Assembly: GCF_051594765.1 (NCBI RefSeq)
Contig: NZ_JBPPGJ010000001.1
Span: 372,001-436,000 of the forward strand
Length of the DNA stretch: 64,000 nt
Origin: Paenibacillus_AR sp051594765
GTDB taxonomy: Bacteria; Bacillota; Bacilli; Paenibacillales; NBRC-103111
Direction: 5' to 3'
A program made the position numbers and the translations under genes. The notes under the pieces are model-generated. The model was not told where the DNA came from. It did not search any database and saw nothing but the letters and a program-made list of their open reading frames with translations. Of this stretch, positions 57,144 to 64,000 are shown one piece after another. Positions within the stretch are counted from its first letter, which is position 1; each line of letters starts with the position of its first letter.

Positions 57144-57386
57144 TTAAAGTTTGCGGTAAATCCAGATGGCGCAAACCAACCCTATCAGACTGATGAGATT
57201 TAGTTTAACCTGAAAATACAAATCATACTTCAAAATTTGTAAATCTGCCTTCGGATGCCATTCAATGGCAGTGGATTTGGTCAGAAAGGAGACCTCCTCG
57301 ACGGATGAGAGCAGCTGTGAGACGATGCTCCCTGCCAGTAGGCCCAAGAGGATGAAGACAATCAGCGTGAACGTATTTTTCTTCAT
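57144..57386 (-). CDS. DUF4321 small membrane protein
   Basis: This 80-residue protein has two hydrophobic segments (TLIVFILLGLLAGSIVSQLL at about 7-26 and LISLIGLVCAIWIYRKL at the C-terminus) separated by a polar loop. DUF4321 genes often lie beside maf in Firmicutes; no function is known. The ribosome binding site is weak (GGAG at about 18 bases), so the exact start is less certain. Confidence 0.75.
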   Translation of the reverse strand: MKKNTFTLIVFILLGLLAGSIVSQLLSSVEEVSFLTKSTAIEWHPKADLQILKYDLYFQVKLNLISLIGLVCAIWIYRKL

Positions 57387-57553
57387 AGGTAGAGATCGAC
57401 CACTCCATCGTTAGAATCCGTCAGTCCGGTCATGATCTTTCTATTCTATATAAAAAATGGCAGCAAGTCTATGGAACGGAGCTAGAAATGGTCCTCTTTT
57501 CCTGCTTACTCCCGGGTCCTAACCTTGTACAATAGAATAGGGAGGGTTACCGG

Positions 57554-58843
57554 ATGCGATCGACAGCGAAAAACATACTTAGCGGACTGCTTGCAGCCAT
57601 CTTGCTGGCTGCGGAGCCCGCAGGCGCCTATGCCGCGACTAAGGTGGTCTTGGATCCCGGACATGGGGGATCGGACCCCGGCGCCATCGGAGTCAACGGC
57701 CTTCAAGAGAAGGATGTGAATCTGGACATAGCTTTGAAGCTTCGGGAGGAGCTGGTCAAGCGGGGGTATGAGGTCATCATGACCCGCGAGACGGATGCCG
57801 GGCTGACCTTGGCTCAGCGCGTGGAATTTACGGACCGGATCATGCCGAGCCTGTTCGTATCCGTTCATGCCAATTCGTACAAGGACTCCAGAACCCGCGG
57901 CAGCATGGTGCTCTACTACGACAAGGATTATCCCCAGTCGGATTATCCCGCCAGCGATGCCATGACCGCGCTGACGCCGGAGAGCAAGAAGCTGGCGCAG
58001 GCGTTGCAGGACAACATGGTGAACCGAGCGGGCACCGTGGACAAGGGGCTCGTCCCCTCCGCCGTCTATGTGGCCCGGATGGGCTCGGTACCCAGCGCAT
58101 TGGTGGAGACTGCCTTTCTCTCCAACCCGTCGGATGCGGCCCTGCTTGCGGATGACGGCTTCCGGAGCAGCGTGGCCTTAGGGCTGGCGGAAGGGATCAG
58201 CGAATATCTCCCCGCCGAGCGGACCGAGCCCGGAGCCTATCCGGACGTGCCCCTCCGCCACTGGGCCAATCCCGCCATTCAAGAGCTGAAGGACAAGGGC
58301 ATCGTCAAGGGCGAGAACGGGCGGTTCTATCCGGACCGGCCGCTGAAGCGTGCCGAGTTCGTCGTCATGCTGGACCGGATGTTCAGGCTGGATCTGAGCG
58401 GCGGGGCGGCTTGCAACGGCTCGGCGTCCGGCGGAAGCTCCGTTACCGGCAGCACGTATGGCGGCGGCACGTCCGTATGTACGCCGGCTTCAGCCGTCCG
58501 GCCGTCCGATCTGCCTTCGTCCTATTGGGCTTCCTCCATCATGACGGGAGCGTTGAACCGCAAGGTGCTGGAGGGCTATCCGGACGGCACCGTCCGGCCC
58601 GAGGGGACTCTGACCCGGGGAGAAGCCGCTGCCGTCATCGACCGGATCATCTATCCGGGCAGCAGCCAAAAAGCGGGCACGCCCGTGTTCCGGGACGTCC
58701 CCTCCGGCTTGTGGTCGGCGGCTGCGATCAACCGGCTGAAGTCGAAGGGGATCATCAGCGGCGACACCGCTGATACCTTCGCTCCGGAGCGGCCCATCAC
58801 CCGCGCCGAGATGAGCATGCTGCTGAGCCGCATGCTGCACTAA
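57554..58843 (+). CDS. N-acetylmuramoyl-L-alanine amidase with SLH repeats
   Basis: This is a secreted wall hydrolase of 429 residues. A signal peptide (1-27, ending AYA) precedes an Amidase_3 domain (about 30-218) with zinc ligand H37 in DPGHGG, later VSVHANSY, and catalytic glutamate in ALVETAFLSN. Three SLH repeats follow (about 228-270, 320-360 and 372-429) for anchoring to pyruvylated wall polymer, split by a Gly/Ser-rich linker. GGGAGGG precedes the ATG. It shares a terminator with the convergent spoIIB-like gene. B. subtilis has no equivalent here. Confidence 0.93.
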   Translation: MRSTAKNILSGLLAAILLAAEPAGAYAATKVVLDPGHGGSDPGAIGVNGLQEKDVNLDIALKLREELVKRGYEVIMTRETDAGLTLAQRVEFTDRIMPSLFVSVHANSYKDSRTRGSMVLYYDKDYPQSDYPASDAMTALTPESKKLAQALQDNMVNRAGTVDKGLVPSAVYVARMGSVPSALVETAFLSNPSDAALLADDGFRSSVALGLAEGISEYLPAERTEPGAYPDVPLRHWANPAIQELKDKGIVKGENGRFYPDRPLKRAEFVVMLDRMFRLDLSGGAACNGSASGGSSVTGSTYGGGTSVCTPASAVRPSDLPSSYWASSIMTGALNRKVLEGYPDGTVRPEGTLTRGEAAAVIDRIIYPGSSQKAGTPVFRDVPSGLWSAAAINRLKSKGIISGDTADTFAPERPITRAEMSMLLSRMLH

Positions 58844-58854
58844 GCGAATGATGC

Positions 58855-58899
58855 GACAAAGGACCGTTGGCCCTCTAGGGGGCGCAACGGTCCTTTGTC
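58855..58899. terminator. Bidirectional terminator between the amidase and the spoIIB-like gene
   Basis: A 15-bp perfect stem GACAAAGGACCGTTG/CAACGGTCCTTTGTC is followed by GTTTATT on the plus strand. It lies between two converging genes, 11 bases from the amidase stop. Confidence 0.8.
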
Positions 58900-58901
58900 G
58901 T

Positions 58902-60365
58902 TTATTGTATCCGCGTAAGCAGCTCCTTCTCCGCAATGACGAACTGCATGGTGTAAGTCTGAGCCTGCCAGAGCATGGCGGCGGAGGGGTTCTTCTTATA
59001 CTCGTCGAGGGAGGTCTTGGCCGAGTTCATGGCATTGTTCATCCGCTGGACCAACGCTTTGTTCGCATCGCCCGCCTCCTGCGCCACGGTGTTGGACAAC
59101 GGGGACCAGGCCGTGTGGGCCGTGCTCAAGGACTGCAGGGTGGAAGCCTCGATGGGACCCGGCTGGGCGCTGTCCAGGTTCAGAACCGTCAGCAGGCTGA
59201 TGGTCTGCAGCAGCTTGTCGGACTGCTCCAGATAGGACTTCAGCGTGGCTGCGCTGCCGTTCCAGTGCACCTTGCTGACGGCTGGGACCGTATAAGCCTT
59301 CACGTAGATATCCGTCAGCTTGCCGGAATCCTTCAACCGCTGGGAGAGAGCCGTAGCGCTTTCTTTGTCCGTGGCCATGCCGGCGAAGACGTAGAATTTA
59401 TCCGCCTGCTCGGTGGCGGCGGCCAGCCCCTTCTTCACCAGGTCATTCTTCACCTGGTCCGCTCCCTGCTGCGCCCCGAAGGTCCCGTGCTGCAGGACGG
59501 AGTATGTCCGGCCCGCGTAGGCCATGGCCACCTCCTTGCCTGAAGCGGCGGAGACGGCGGTGCCTCCGCTGGCGGCGTTCTTGGTGGCGTCCGCCGTCCC
59601 CTGCACGCTGCCCGACACCGGCACCACGGTCTGGCTGTCGGCTGCCGCCGGAGTGGGATCCGACACCTTGTCGGACGAATCCGCGCCGCTGAAGAGCGAC
59701 AGGGCGAAGAAGCCCAGCAGCACGCCGGTAACGGCCGCTCCCGCAACGGCTGCGGAGATCTTCAGCCACGGCGGACGAGTGTGGCGCACGTACCTTGGTC
59801 CCGTCACGATGGGGCCGTCGTAGCGCTCGTCCCGGTACTCGCCGTAGCCCTGCTCCGGCATCGGGTAGTAGCCGGTGGAGCCGCTATAGCGGGGCTCCGG
59901 CTCGCGGCCCCGGCCTCGGGGCTCATGATCCGGCAGACGCTCCCCGTATTCCGGGGCCAAGCGGCCGGAATGCTCCCCGTAGGACGCCGGGGGCTCACCA
60001 GCCGGCCGGCGGCCCTCCCGCTCGTTGGACTCCCGGATCAGGCTCTCGATCCGTTGGGTCTCGGCGTCGAAGGGGCTGCTCCATGCCCCATAATCCGTCG
60101 TATATTGATTCAAGCTCTGATAGTCCCGAATAGGGCTGCCGCTTTCACGGTCGGACCGGTGCGGCGGCTCGGGGGAAGCCTGATGCAGCTCCTGGCGCTC
60201 GTTCCCCTGCTCCTCCATCACCCGGTATTCCTCCTGATAGAGCGGAATGACCCTGCCGTTCTCTTCGCGGCCGCTTCGACCCTGCCCTTCTCCACGCTCC
60301 CGCTCCCACTCTCTCTCCCGTTCCCGGTCGGGGTCGAACCGATAGGTGATCCTGGCTTTATTCAT
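58902..60365 (-). CDS. spoIIB: SpoIIB-like SPOR-domain membrane protein
   Basis: This 487-residue protein has a long, highly charged cytoplasmic part (residues 1-200, rich in Arg, Glu, Pro, Tyr, beginning MNKARITYRFDPDRERE), one membrane segment (203-225), and an extracytoplasmic SPOR domain (about 285-355) for binding denuded glycan at the septum. B. subtilis SpoIIB has this topology and lies in the same place beside maf, where it aids engulfment; orthology is inferred from both. The ATG at 60365 has AAGGAG 9 bases upstream. A sigma-E-like promoter lies just beyond. Confidence 0.75.
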   Translation of the reverse strand: MNKARITYRFDPDREREREWERERGEGQGRSGREENGRVIPLYQEEYRVMEEQGNERQELHQASPEPPHRSDRESGSPIRDYQSLNQYTTDYGAWSSPFDAETQRIESLIRESNEREGRRPAGEPPASYGEHSGRLAPEYGERLPDHEPRGRGREPEPRYSGSTGYYPMPEQGYGEYRDERYDGPIVTGPRYVRHTRPPWLKISAAVAGAAVTGVLLGFFALSLFSGADSSDKVSDPTPAAADSQTVVPVSGSVQGTADATKNAASGGTAVSAASGKEVAMAYAGRTYSVLQHGTFGAQQGADQVKNDLVKKGLAAATEQADKFYVFAGMATDKESATALSQRLKDSGKLTDIYVKAYTVPAVSKVHWNGSAATLKSYLEQSDKLLQTISLLTVLNLDSAQPGPIEASTLQSLSTAHTAWSPLSNTVAQEAGDANKALVQRMNNAMNSAKTSLDEYKKNPSAAMLWQAQTYTMQFVIAEKELLTRIQ

Positions 60366-60399
60366 GCCCAATCGCTCCTTGTCCACTCATCTATACTCC

Positions 60400-60428
60400 A
60401 TCCTATGAGAAGGCGGACACGATTATGA
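60400..60428 (-). promoter_or_regulatory. Sigma-E-type promoter of the spoIIB-like gene
   Basis: TCATAATC and CATAGGAT are 13 bases apart on the minus strand, with GGAGTA following; the spacing and sequence are nearly those before spoIVFA. About 35 bases before the start codon. Confidence 0.65.
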
Positions 60429-60475
60429 TAGAAATTTGGACAACATGGAATTTCACCCGGACCAGCCTACGCCGC

Positions 60476-60534
60476 CAAAAAAGCCTCCCGCAGGCGCGCC
60501 GGTGCAAGCTCCGGACGCTTCCTGACGGAAGGCT
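60476..60534 (-). terminator. Terminator of murC
   Basis: An imperfect stem AGCCTTCC...CAGG pairing with CCTG...GGAGGCT is followed by six Ts on the minus strand, 18 bases past the murC stop. Confidence 0.8.
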
Positions 60535-60552
60535 GTCTACTGCGGGTCTATT

Positions 60553-61938
60553 CTATTCTTCGCCGTAACGGCTCCGCAGCTCCTTGGCCAAACGGTCCGC
60601 CACTTTCCAGATGTCGCCGGCGCCCATGGTGATGACCAGATCGCCGCTCTTCACCGTCGCTTGCAGATAGTCGAACACCTCATCCTTCGTCGGCATATGC
60701 CGGACATTCGGATTGCTGTTCGCCCGGATCAGCTCGGACAAGCGGGCGGAGCTGATGCCTTCGATCTGCTTCTCCCCGGCCGGACTGTAGATGTCCGTCA
60801 GGATGACCTCGTCCGCCTCCGGGAAGGCCCGGCTGAACTGGTCCAACAGGAAGAACGTCCGGGTATACCGCTGAGGCTGGAAGACGGCCACGATCCGTTT
60901 GCCTGTCGCCTTCGCCGCGCTGACGGTCGCTTCGATCTCCGTCGGGTGGTGGGCATAGTCATCGATGACGAGGATGTCGTTGACCTCACCCAGAACCTGG
61001 AACCGCCGCTTGGCGCCCCGGAACTCGGTGATGGCCTCCGCCACCTGATCGAAGGTGAGCCCTGATTCCAGACAGACGATCAGCGTGGCCAACGCATTGT
61101 ACACATTATGCTTGCCCGGTACGGACAGCTTGATGGTGCCCAATGTCTGGCCGCGTCGCTCGACGGTGAACTGCACCTTCCGGTCGCCCAGCTCCAGCTC
61201 CACCGCCTTATACTCCGCCGTATCGCCCAAGCCATACGTAACGGCCTCGCACTTCAGCTCCGGCAGCATGCCTGCCAGGTGCTCGTCATCCGCACACAGG
61301 ATCGCTTTGCCCTCCGGCTTCACCTGGCTCAGGAACTGGACATAGGCTTGCTTCAGCTTGCCGAAGTCCCCGTCGTAATGCTCCAGGTGATCCGCCTCGA
61401 TATTGGTGACGACCCCCAGATACGGGTAATACTGCAGGAAGGTGCCGTCGCTTTCGTCAGCCTCGGCCACGACGTAGTCGCTCTTGCCCGCCTTGGCGTT
61501 GCTGCCCAGGTTGATGATCTCCCCGCCGATGATGTAGGTGGGGTCCACCCCGCTCTTCTCCATCACGAGCGAGATCATGGACGAGGTAGTCGTTTTGCCG
61601 TGGGCGCCGGCCACTGCAATGCCCTTCTTGGTATTCAAGAGACGCGCCAGCATCTGGGAGCGGTGGATAATCGGAATGTTGAGCTCCTCCGCCCGCTTCA
61701 TCTCCACATTGTCCTTGGAGAGGGCCGTCGAATAGACGACCAGATCGGCTCCCTTCACATGCTCCGCTTCATGCCCGATGAAGACGTTGGCGCCCTTGGC
61801 CGCCAGCTTCTCCGTCAGCTCCTGCGCCGCCAGATCCGACCCCGATACACGGAATCCCATCTCCAGCATGACCTTGGCTATGGCGCTCATTCCATAACCG
61901 CCGATACCTATAAAATGAACGTGTTCCGAAGTGTTCAC
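60553..61938 (-). CDS. murC: UDP-N-acetylmuramate--L-alanine ligase
   Basis: It adds the first amino acid of the peptidoglycan stem. The 461-residue enzyme has the N-terminal nucleotide-binding GIGGYGMSAIA (about 11-21), the ATP loop AGAHGKTTTSSM (about 110), AEADESDGTFL, and the C-terminal DDYAHHPTEIEAT. The start is GTG at 61938. It lies 6 bases downstream of folC, so the two are likely co-transcribed. In B. subtilis murC is elsewhere and comC occupies this place. Confidence 0.96.
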   Translation of the reverse strand: MNTSEHVHFIGIGGYGMSAIAKVMLEMGFRVSGSDLAAQELTEKLAAKGANVFIGHEAEHVKGADLVVYSTALSKDNVEMKRAEELNIPIIHRSQMLARLLNTKKGIAVAGAHGKTTTSSMISLVMEKSGVDPTYIIGGEIINLGSNAKAGKSDYVVAEADESDGTFLQYYPYLGVVTNIEADHLEHYDGDFGKLKQAYVQFLSQVKPEGKAILCADDEHLAGMLPELKCEAVTYGLGDTAEYKAVELELGDRKVQFTVERRGQTLGTIKLSVPGKHNVYNALATLIVCLESGLTFDQVAEAITEFRGAKRRFQVLGEVNDILVIDDYAHHPTEIEATVSAAKATGKRIVAVFQPQRYTRTFFLLDQFSRAFPEADEVILTDIYSPAGEKQIEGISSARLSELIRANSNPNVRHMPTKDEVFDYLQATVKSGDLVITMGAGDIWKVADRLAKELRSRYGEE

Positions 61939-61944
61939 GCCAGC

Positions 61945-63324
61945 TCACCAACCTTTTTCTGAATCGGTTTTGTAGATCATCCATGTCCGTACGTCGGATA
62001 TCAGATACAGCGTTCCGGAGACCACGGCCAAATCCTCCGGCCCCGTCTTGTCGATCAGCAAGCTGAGCGCCTTCTTCCAGTCCCGCTCCACGACGATCTC
62101 CGGGGAGACCCCCGCTTCGGGCAGCAGGGAACGGACCAGCTCCGCCAGGGAGCCGGCATCCTGCTTCTTCGGAACATCGGGCTCCGTCAGGATAAGCGTA
62201 TCCACTAATGGCAGTATATGCCTGAGATAGCCTGTATGATTCTTGGTCGAGAGCATCCCCATCATAAAGTGGAGCTTGTTCCGCCGGAATGTATCGCCCC
62301 GGAGGGCCTGTGCCAGCGTCTCCGCTCCCTCCGGATTATGGGCGCCGTCCAGCAGCACCCGGGGCGCTTCGCTGACCAGCTCCAGCCGCCCCGGCCATTT
62401 GGCCGATACGAAGCCGGCCTGGACGTCCTCGTCCTCCAGCACCAGCGCATTATACTGCCGGAGCACCTCCAGCGCCATCAGGGCCACGGAGGCATTCTTC
62501 AATTGATGGTACCCGTTCAGGCCCACCGCCATGTCCTCGTAGCTCCGGAACGGCCCCTCCCATCGGAACGCCTGACGGCCCACCGACTCGGATACCGGCT
62601 CGAACCGGAACTGCCGTCCCATGGCGTACAAGGAGGCGTTCTTCGCCTTGGCGGCCTGCTCGATGACCGCCAGCACCTCAGGCTGCTCCACCGCCGTGAT
62701 CACAGGGACGCCGGCCTTGATGATGCCGGCCTTCTCCGCCGCTACCTGCCCCAGCGTGTCCCCCAGGATCTCCATATGGTCGTGGCCCACATTGGTGATG
62801 ATGGACAAGACCGGTGTCACGACATTGGTGGAATCGAGTCGTCCGCCGAGGCCGGTCTCCCAGACCACATAATCCGGATACGACACCGTGGCAAAATACA
62901 GGAGCGCCAATACCGTCGACACCTCGAACATGGTGGGCGAGCCCAGCTCGGTTGCGGCGATCTCCTCCACCAGCGGCTTCAGCCGGCGGGACAGCCGGAG
63001 GAGGTCCTCCTCCGGAATGTCGCGGCCGTTGTATTGGATGCGGTTCGTATACTTCTCAATGTAAGGCGAGGTGAACGTACCCGTATCATAGCCGTTCTGC
63101 ACCAGCACCCGGGTCAAATACGCGCAGGTGGAGCCCTTGCCGTTGGTGCCCGCCACGTGGATGAACTTCAGCCGGCGCTCCGGATGACCGAGGCGCTCCA
63201 TCATCAGCTCCATCCGCTTCAGGCCCGGACGGATCCCAAAAGCCACCAGCCCGGTGATCCATTCCACGGCGGCGGCGTAGTCCGCAAGCCCGTGATCCGC
63301 CGTCTGCACTTGGTCCTCGCTCAT
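61945..63324 (-). CDS. folC: Folylpolyglutamate synthase / dihydrofolate synthase
   Basis: It adds glutamates to folates. The roughly 459-residue protein has the P-loop HVAGTNGKGSTCAYL, the signature TSPYIEKYTNRIQYNG, WETGLGGRLDSTNVV and DGAHNPEGAETL. The ATG at 63324 has AGAGGG 9 bases upstream; an ATG three codons earlier (63333) overlaps the valS stop and is the alternative. valS-folC is the conserved order in Bacillus. Confidence 0.95.
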   Translation of the reverse strand: MSEDQVQTADHGLADYAAAVEWITGLVAFGIRPGLKRMELMMERLGHPERRLKFIHVAGTNGKGSTCAYLTRVLVQNGYDTGTFTSPYIEKYTNRIQYNGRDIPEEDLLRLSRRLKPLVEEIAATELGSPTMFEVSTVLALLYFATVSYPDYVVWETGLGGRLDSTNVVTPVLSIITNVGHDHMEILGDTLGQVAAEKAGIIKAGVPVITAVEQPEVLAVIEQAAKAKNASLYAMGRQFRFEPVSESVGRQAFRWEGPFRSYEDMAVGLNGYHQLKNASVALMALEVLRQYNALVLEDEDVQAGFVSAKWPGRLELVSEAPRVLLDGAHNPEGAETLAQALRGDTFRRNKLHFMMGMLSTKNHTGYLRHILPLVDTLILTEPDVPKKQDAGSLAELVRSLLPEAGVSPEIVVERDWKKALSLLIDKTGPEDLAVVSGTLYLISDVRTWMIYKTDSEKGW

Positions 63325-63329
63325 GGAAC

Positions 63330-64000
63330 TCATCCCTCTTTCAGCTCCTGCAGGCGGCCCAGCACGACCTCCCGCTTGGACGCATAGTCGGCCAGCTTCG
63401 CCTTCTCTTCGTCGATGACCCGCGCCGGGGCCTTCGCGACGAAGCCCTCATTGCCCAGCTTCTTCTCGATCCGCTCCACTTCGCCGTTCAGGGACTGGAC
63501 TTCCTTCTCTAGACGGGCGATTTCCTGGGCGATATCGATCAGGCCCGCCAGCGGCAAATACAGCTCGGCGCCGGTAACCACGCCGGTCATCGCTTTGTTC
63601 GGGGCGGCAAGCGCCGGGTTGATCTCCAGCAGCGAGGTGCCGCAGAACCGCTTCAAGTACTCCTCGTTGCGGGAGAGTACGGCGTTTGCCGCTTCGTCCG
63701 CCGGCTTCACGAGCAGCTCGACCTTCTTGCTCATCGGCACGTTCACTTCGGCGCGGATATTGCGCACGGTCCGGATGATGTCCATCAGGAGGCTCATCTC
63801 GCCTACGGCGTCCGGCGCTTCCAGCTTGGCGTCATAGACCGGCCATTCGGCCAGCGTGATGGTCTCCCCTTCATGCGGCAGATGCTGCCAGATCTCTTCG
63901 CTGATGAAAGGCATGAACGGGTGGATGAGCCGTTGCGTCCGGTCCAGCACATAGCCGAGAACGGCCTGGGTGCTGTTTTTTTGCTCCGTGTCGGTGCCGT
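63330..64000 (-). CDS. valS: Valyl-tRNA synthetase, 3' part only
   Basis: These are the last 223 codons of ValRS, which charges tRNA-Val; the rest lies right of the window. Visible are the anticodon-binding helical domain (HPFMPFISEEIWQHLP, then RNIRAEVNVPMSKKVELLV) and the C-terminal tRNA-binding coiled coil (about the last 65 residues, IAQEIARLEKEVQSL through DYASKREVVLGRLQELKEG). Any T-box leader would be outside the window. The frame continues open to base 64000. Confidence 0.96.
   Translation of the reverse strand, partial: GTDTEQKNSTQAVLGYVLDRTQRLIHPFMPFISEEIWQHLPHEGETITLAEWPVYDAKLEAPDAVGEMSLLMDIIRTVRNIRAEVNVPMSKKVELLVKPADEAANAVLSRNEEYLKRFCGTSLLEINPALAAPNKAMTGVVTGAELYLPLAGLIDIAQEIARLEKEVQSLNGEVERIEKKLGNEGFVAKAPARVIDEEKAKLADYASKREVVLGRLQELKEG

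Noticed and set aside
1..64000. Prophage, insertion sequence, CRISPR array, tRNA or rRNA genes
   Set aside because: None were recognised on either strand: no integrase, transposase, terminase, regular spacer-repeat pattern or tRNA-like cloverleaf.

Overview
The window reads as chromosomal DNA of a spore-forming Firmicute of the Paenibacillus type. The evidence is the number of sporulation genes (spoVB, spoIVFA/FB, bofC, safA, spo0B, a spoIIB-like gene), an amidase carrying SLH repeats, an L27 precursor with its Prp protease, Bacillus-like gene order, and fairly GC-rich coding sequence. I see no prophage, insertion sequence, CRISPR array, rRNA or tRNA. The assignment rests on gene content and order, not on a database search.

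Layout. 1-9 kb: relA (cut by the window edge), uraA on the opposite strand, apt, recJ, a CDF metal exporter, secF, secD and comN. 9-16 kb: spoVB, a DUF421 gene, a YrzE-like gene, a DUF445 gene, the potassium importer kimA behind a c-di-AMP riboswitch, and yajC. 16-23 kb: a tightly packed minus-strand operon ruvC-ruvA-ruvB-DCC-spoIID/lytB-queA-tgt-yajC. 23-27 kb: a CapA-family gene, bofC and safA. 27-32 kb: an amino-acid operon pheB-hom-thrB-pheA-ilvE, with a hairpin between pheB and hom. 32-37.5 kb: an inserted nitrate-assimilation block (nasC, a NUDIX gene on the other strand, a TrpD-like gene, narK). 37.7-44.4 kb: obg-spo0B, rplU-prp-rpmA, rng, spoIVFB-spoIVFA. 44.5-49.8 kb: glcT with the ptsG-ptsH-ptsI sugar PTS operon on the plus strand. 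49.8-50.3 kb: a non-coding stretch of short repeats. 50.4-64 kb: rodA, minD-minC, mreD-mreC-mreB, radC, maf, a DUF4321 gene, an SLH amidase, the spoIIB-like gene, murC, folC and the 3' end of valS.

The backbone is the cell-shape, division and sporulation cluster known from Bacillus subtilis (folC-spoIIB-maf-radC-mreBCD-minCD-spoIVFAB-rplU-rpmA-spo0B-obg-pheB). It is interrupted by lineage-specific blocks: uraA between apt and relA, kimA and the DUF445 gene near yajC, capA beside ruvC, the nitrate block between obg and pheB, and the PTS block between spoIVF and min.

The regulatory signals most worth attention are these. A perfect GlnR/TnrA-type box fills the 17-bp spacer of the narK promoter, with unexplained operator-like repeats just upstream. 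A near-identical sigma-E-like promoter motif precedes spoIVFA and the spoIIB-like gene, with a partial copy before safA. The c-di-AMP riboswitch-terminator lies ahead of kimA, and a GlcT-type antiterminator/terminator lies ahead of ptsG. An in-frame TAA sits at codon 13 of what looks like the natural spo0B reading frame. A four-copy inverted repeat array lies downstream of ptsI. No wholly new multi-gene system is evident; the best candidates for something undescribed are the nitrate block with its TrpD-like protein and control region, and the intergenic repeat array.
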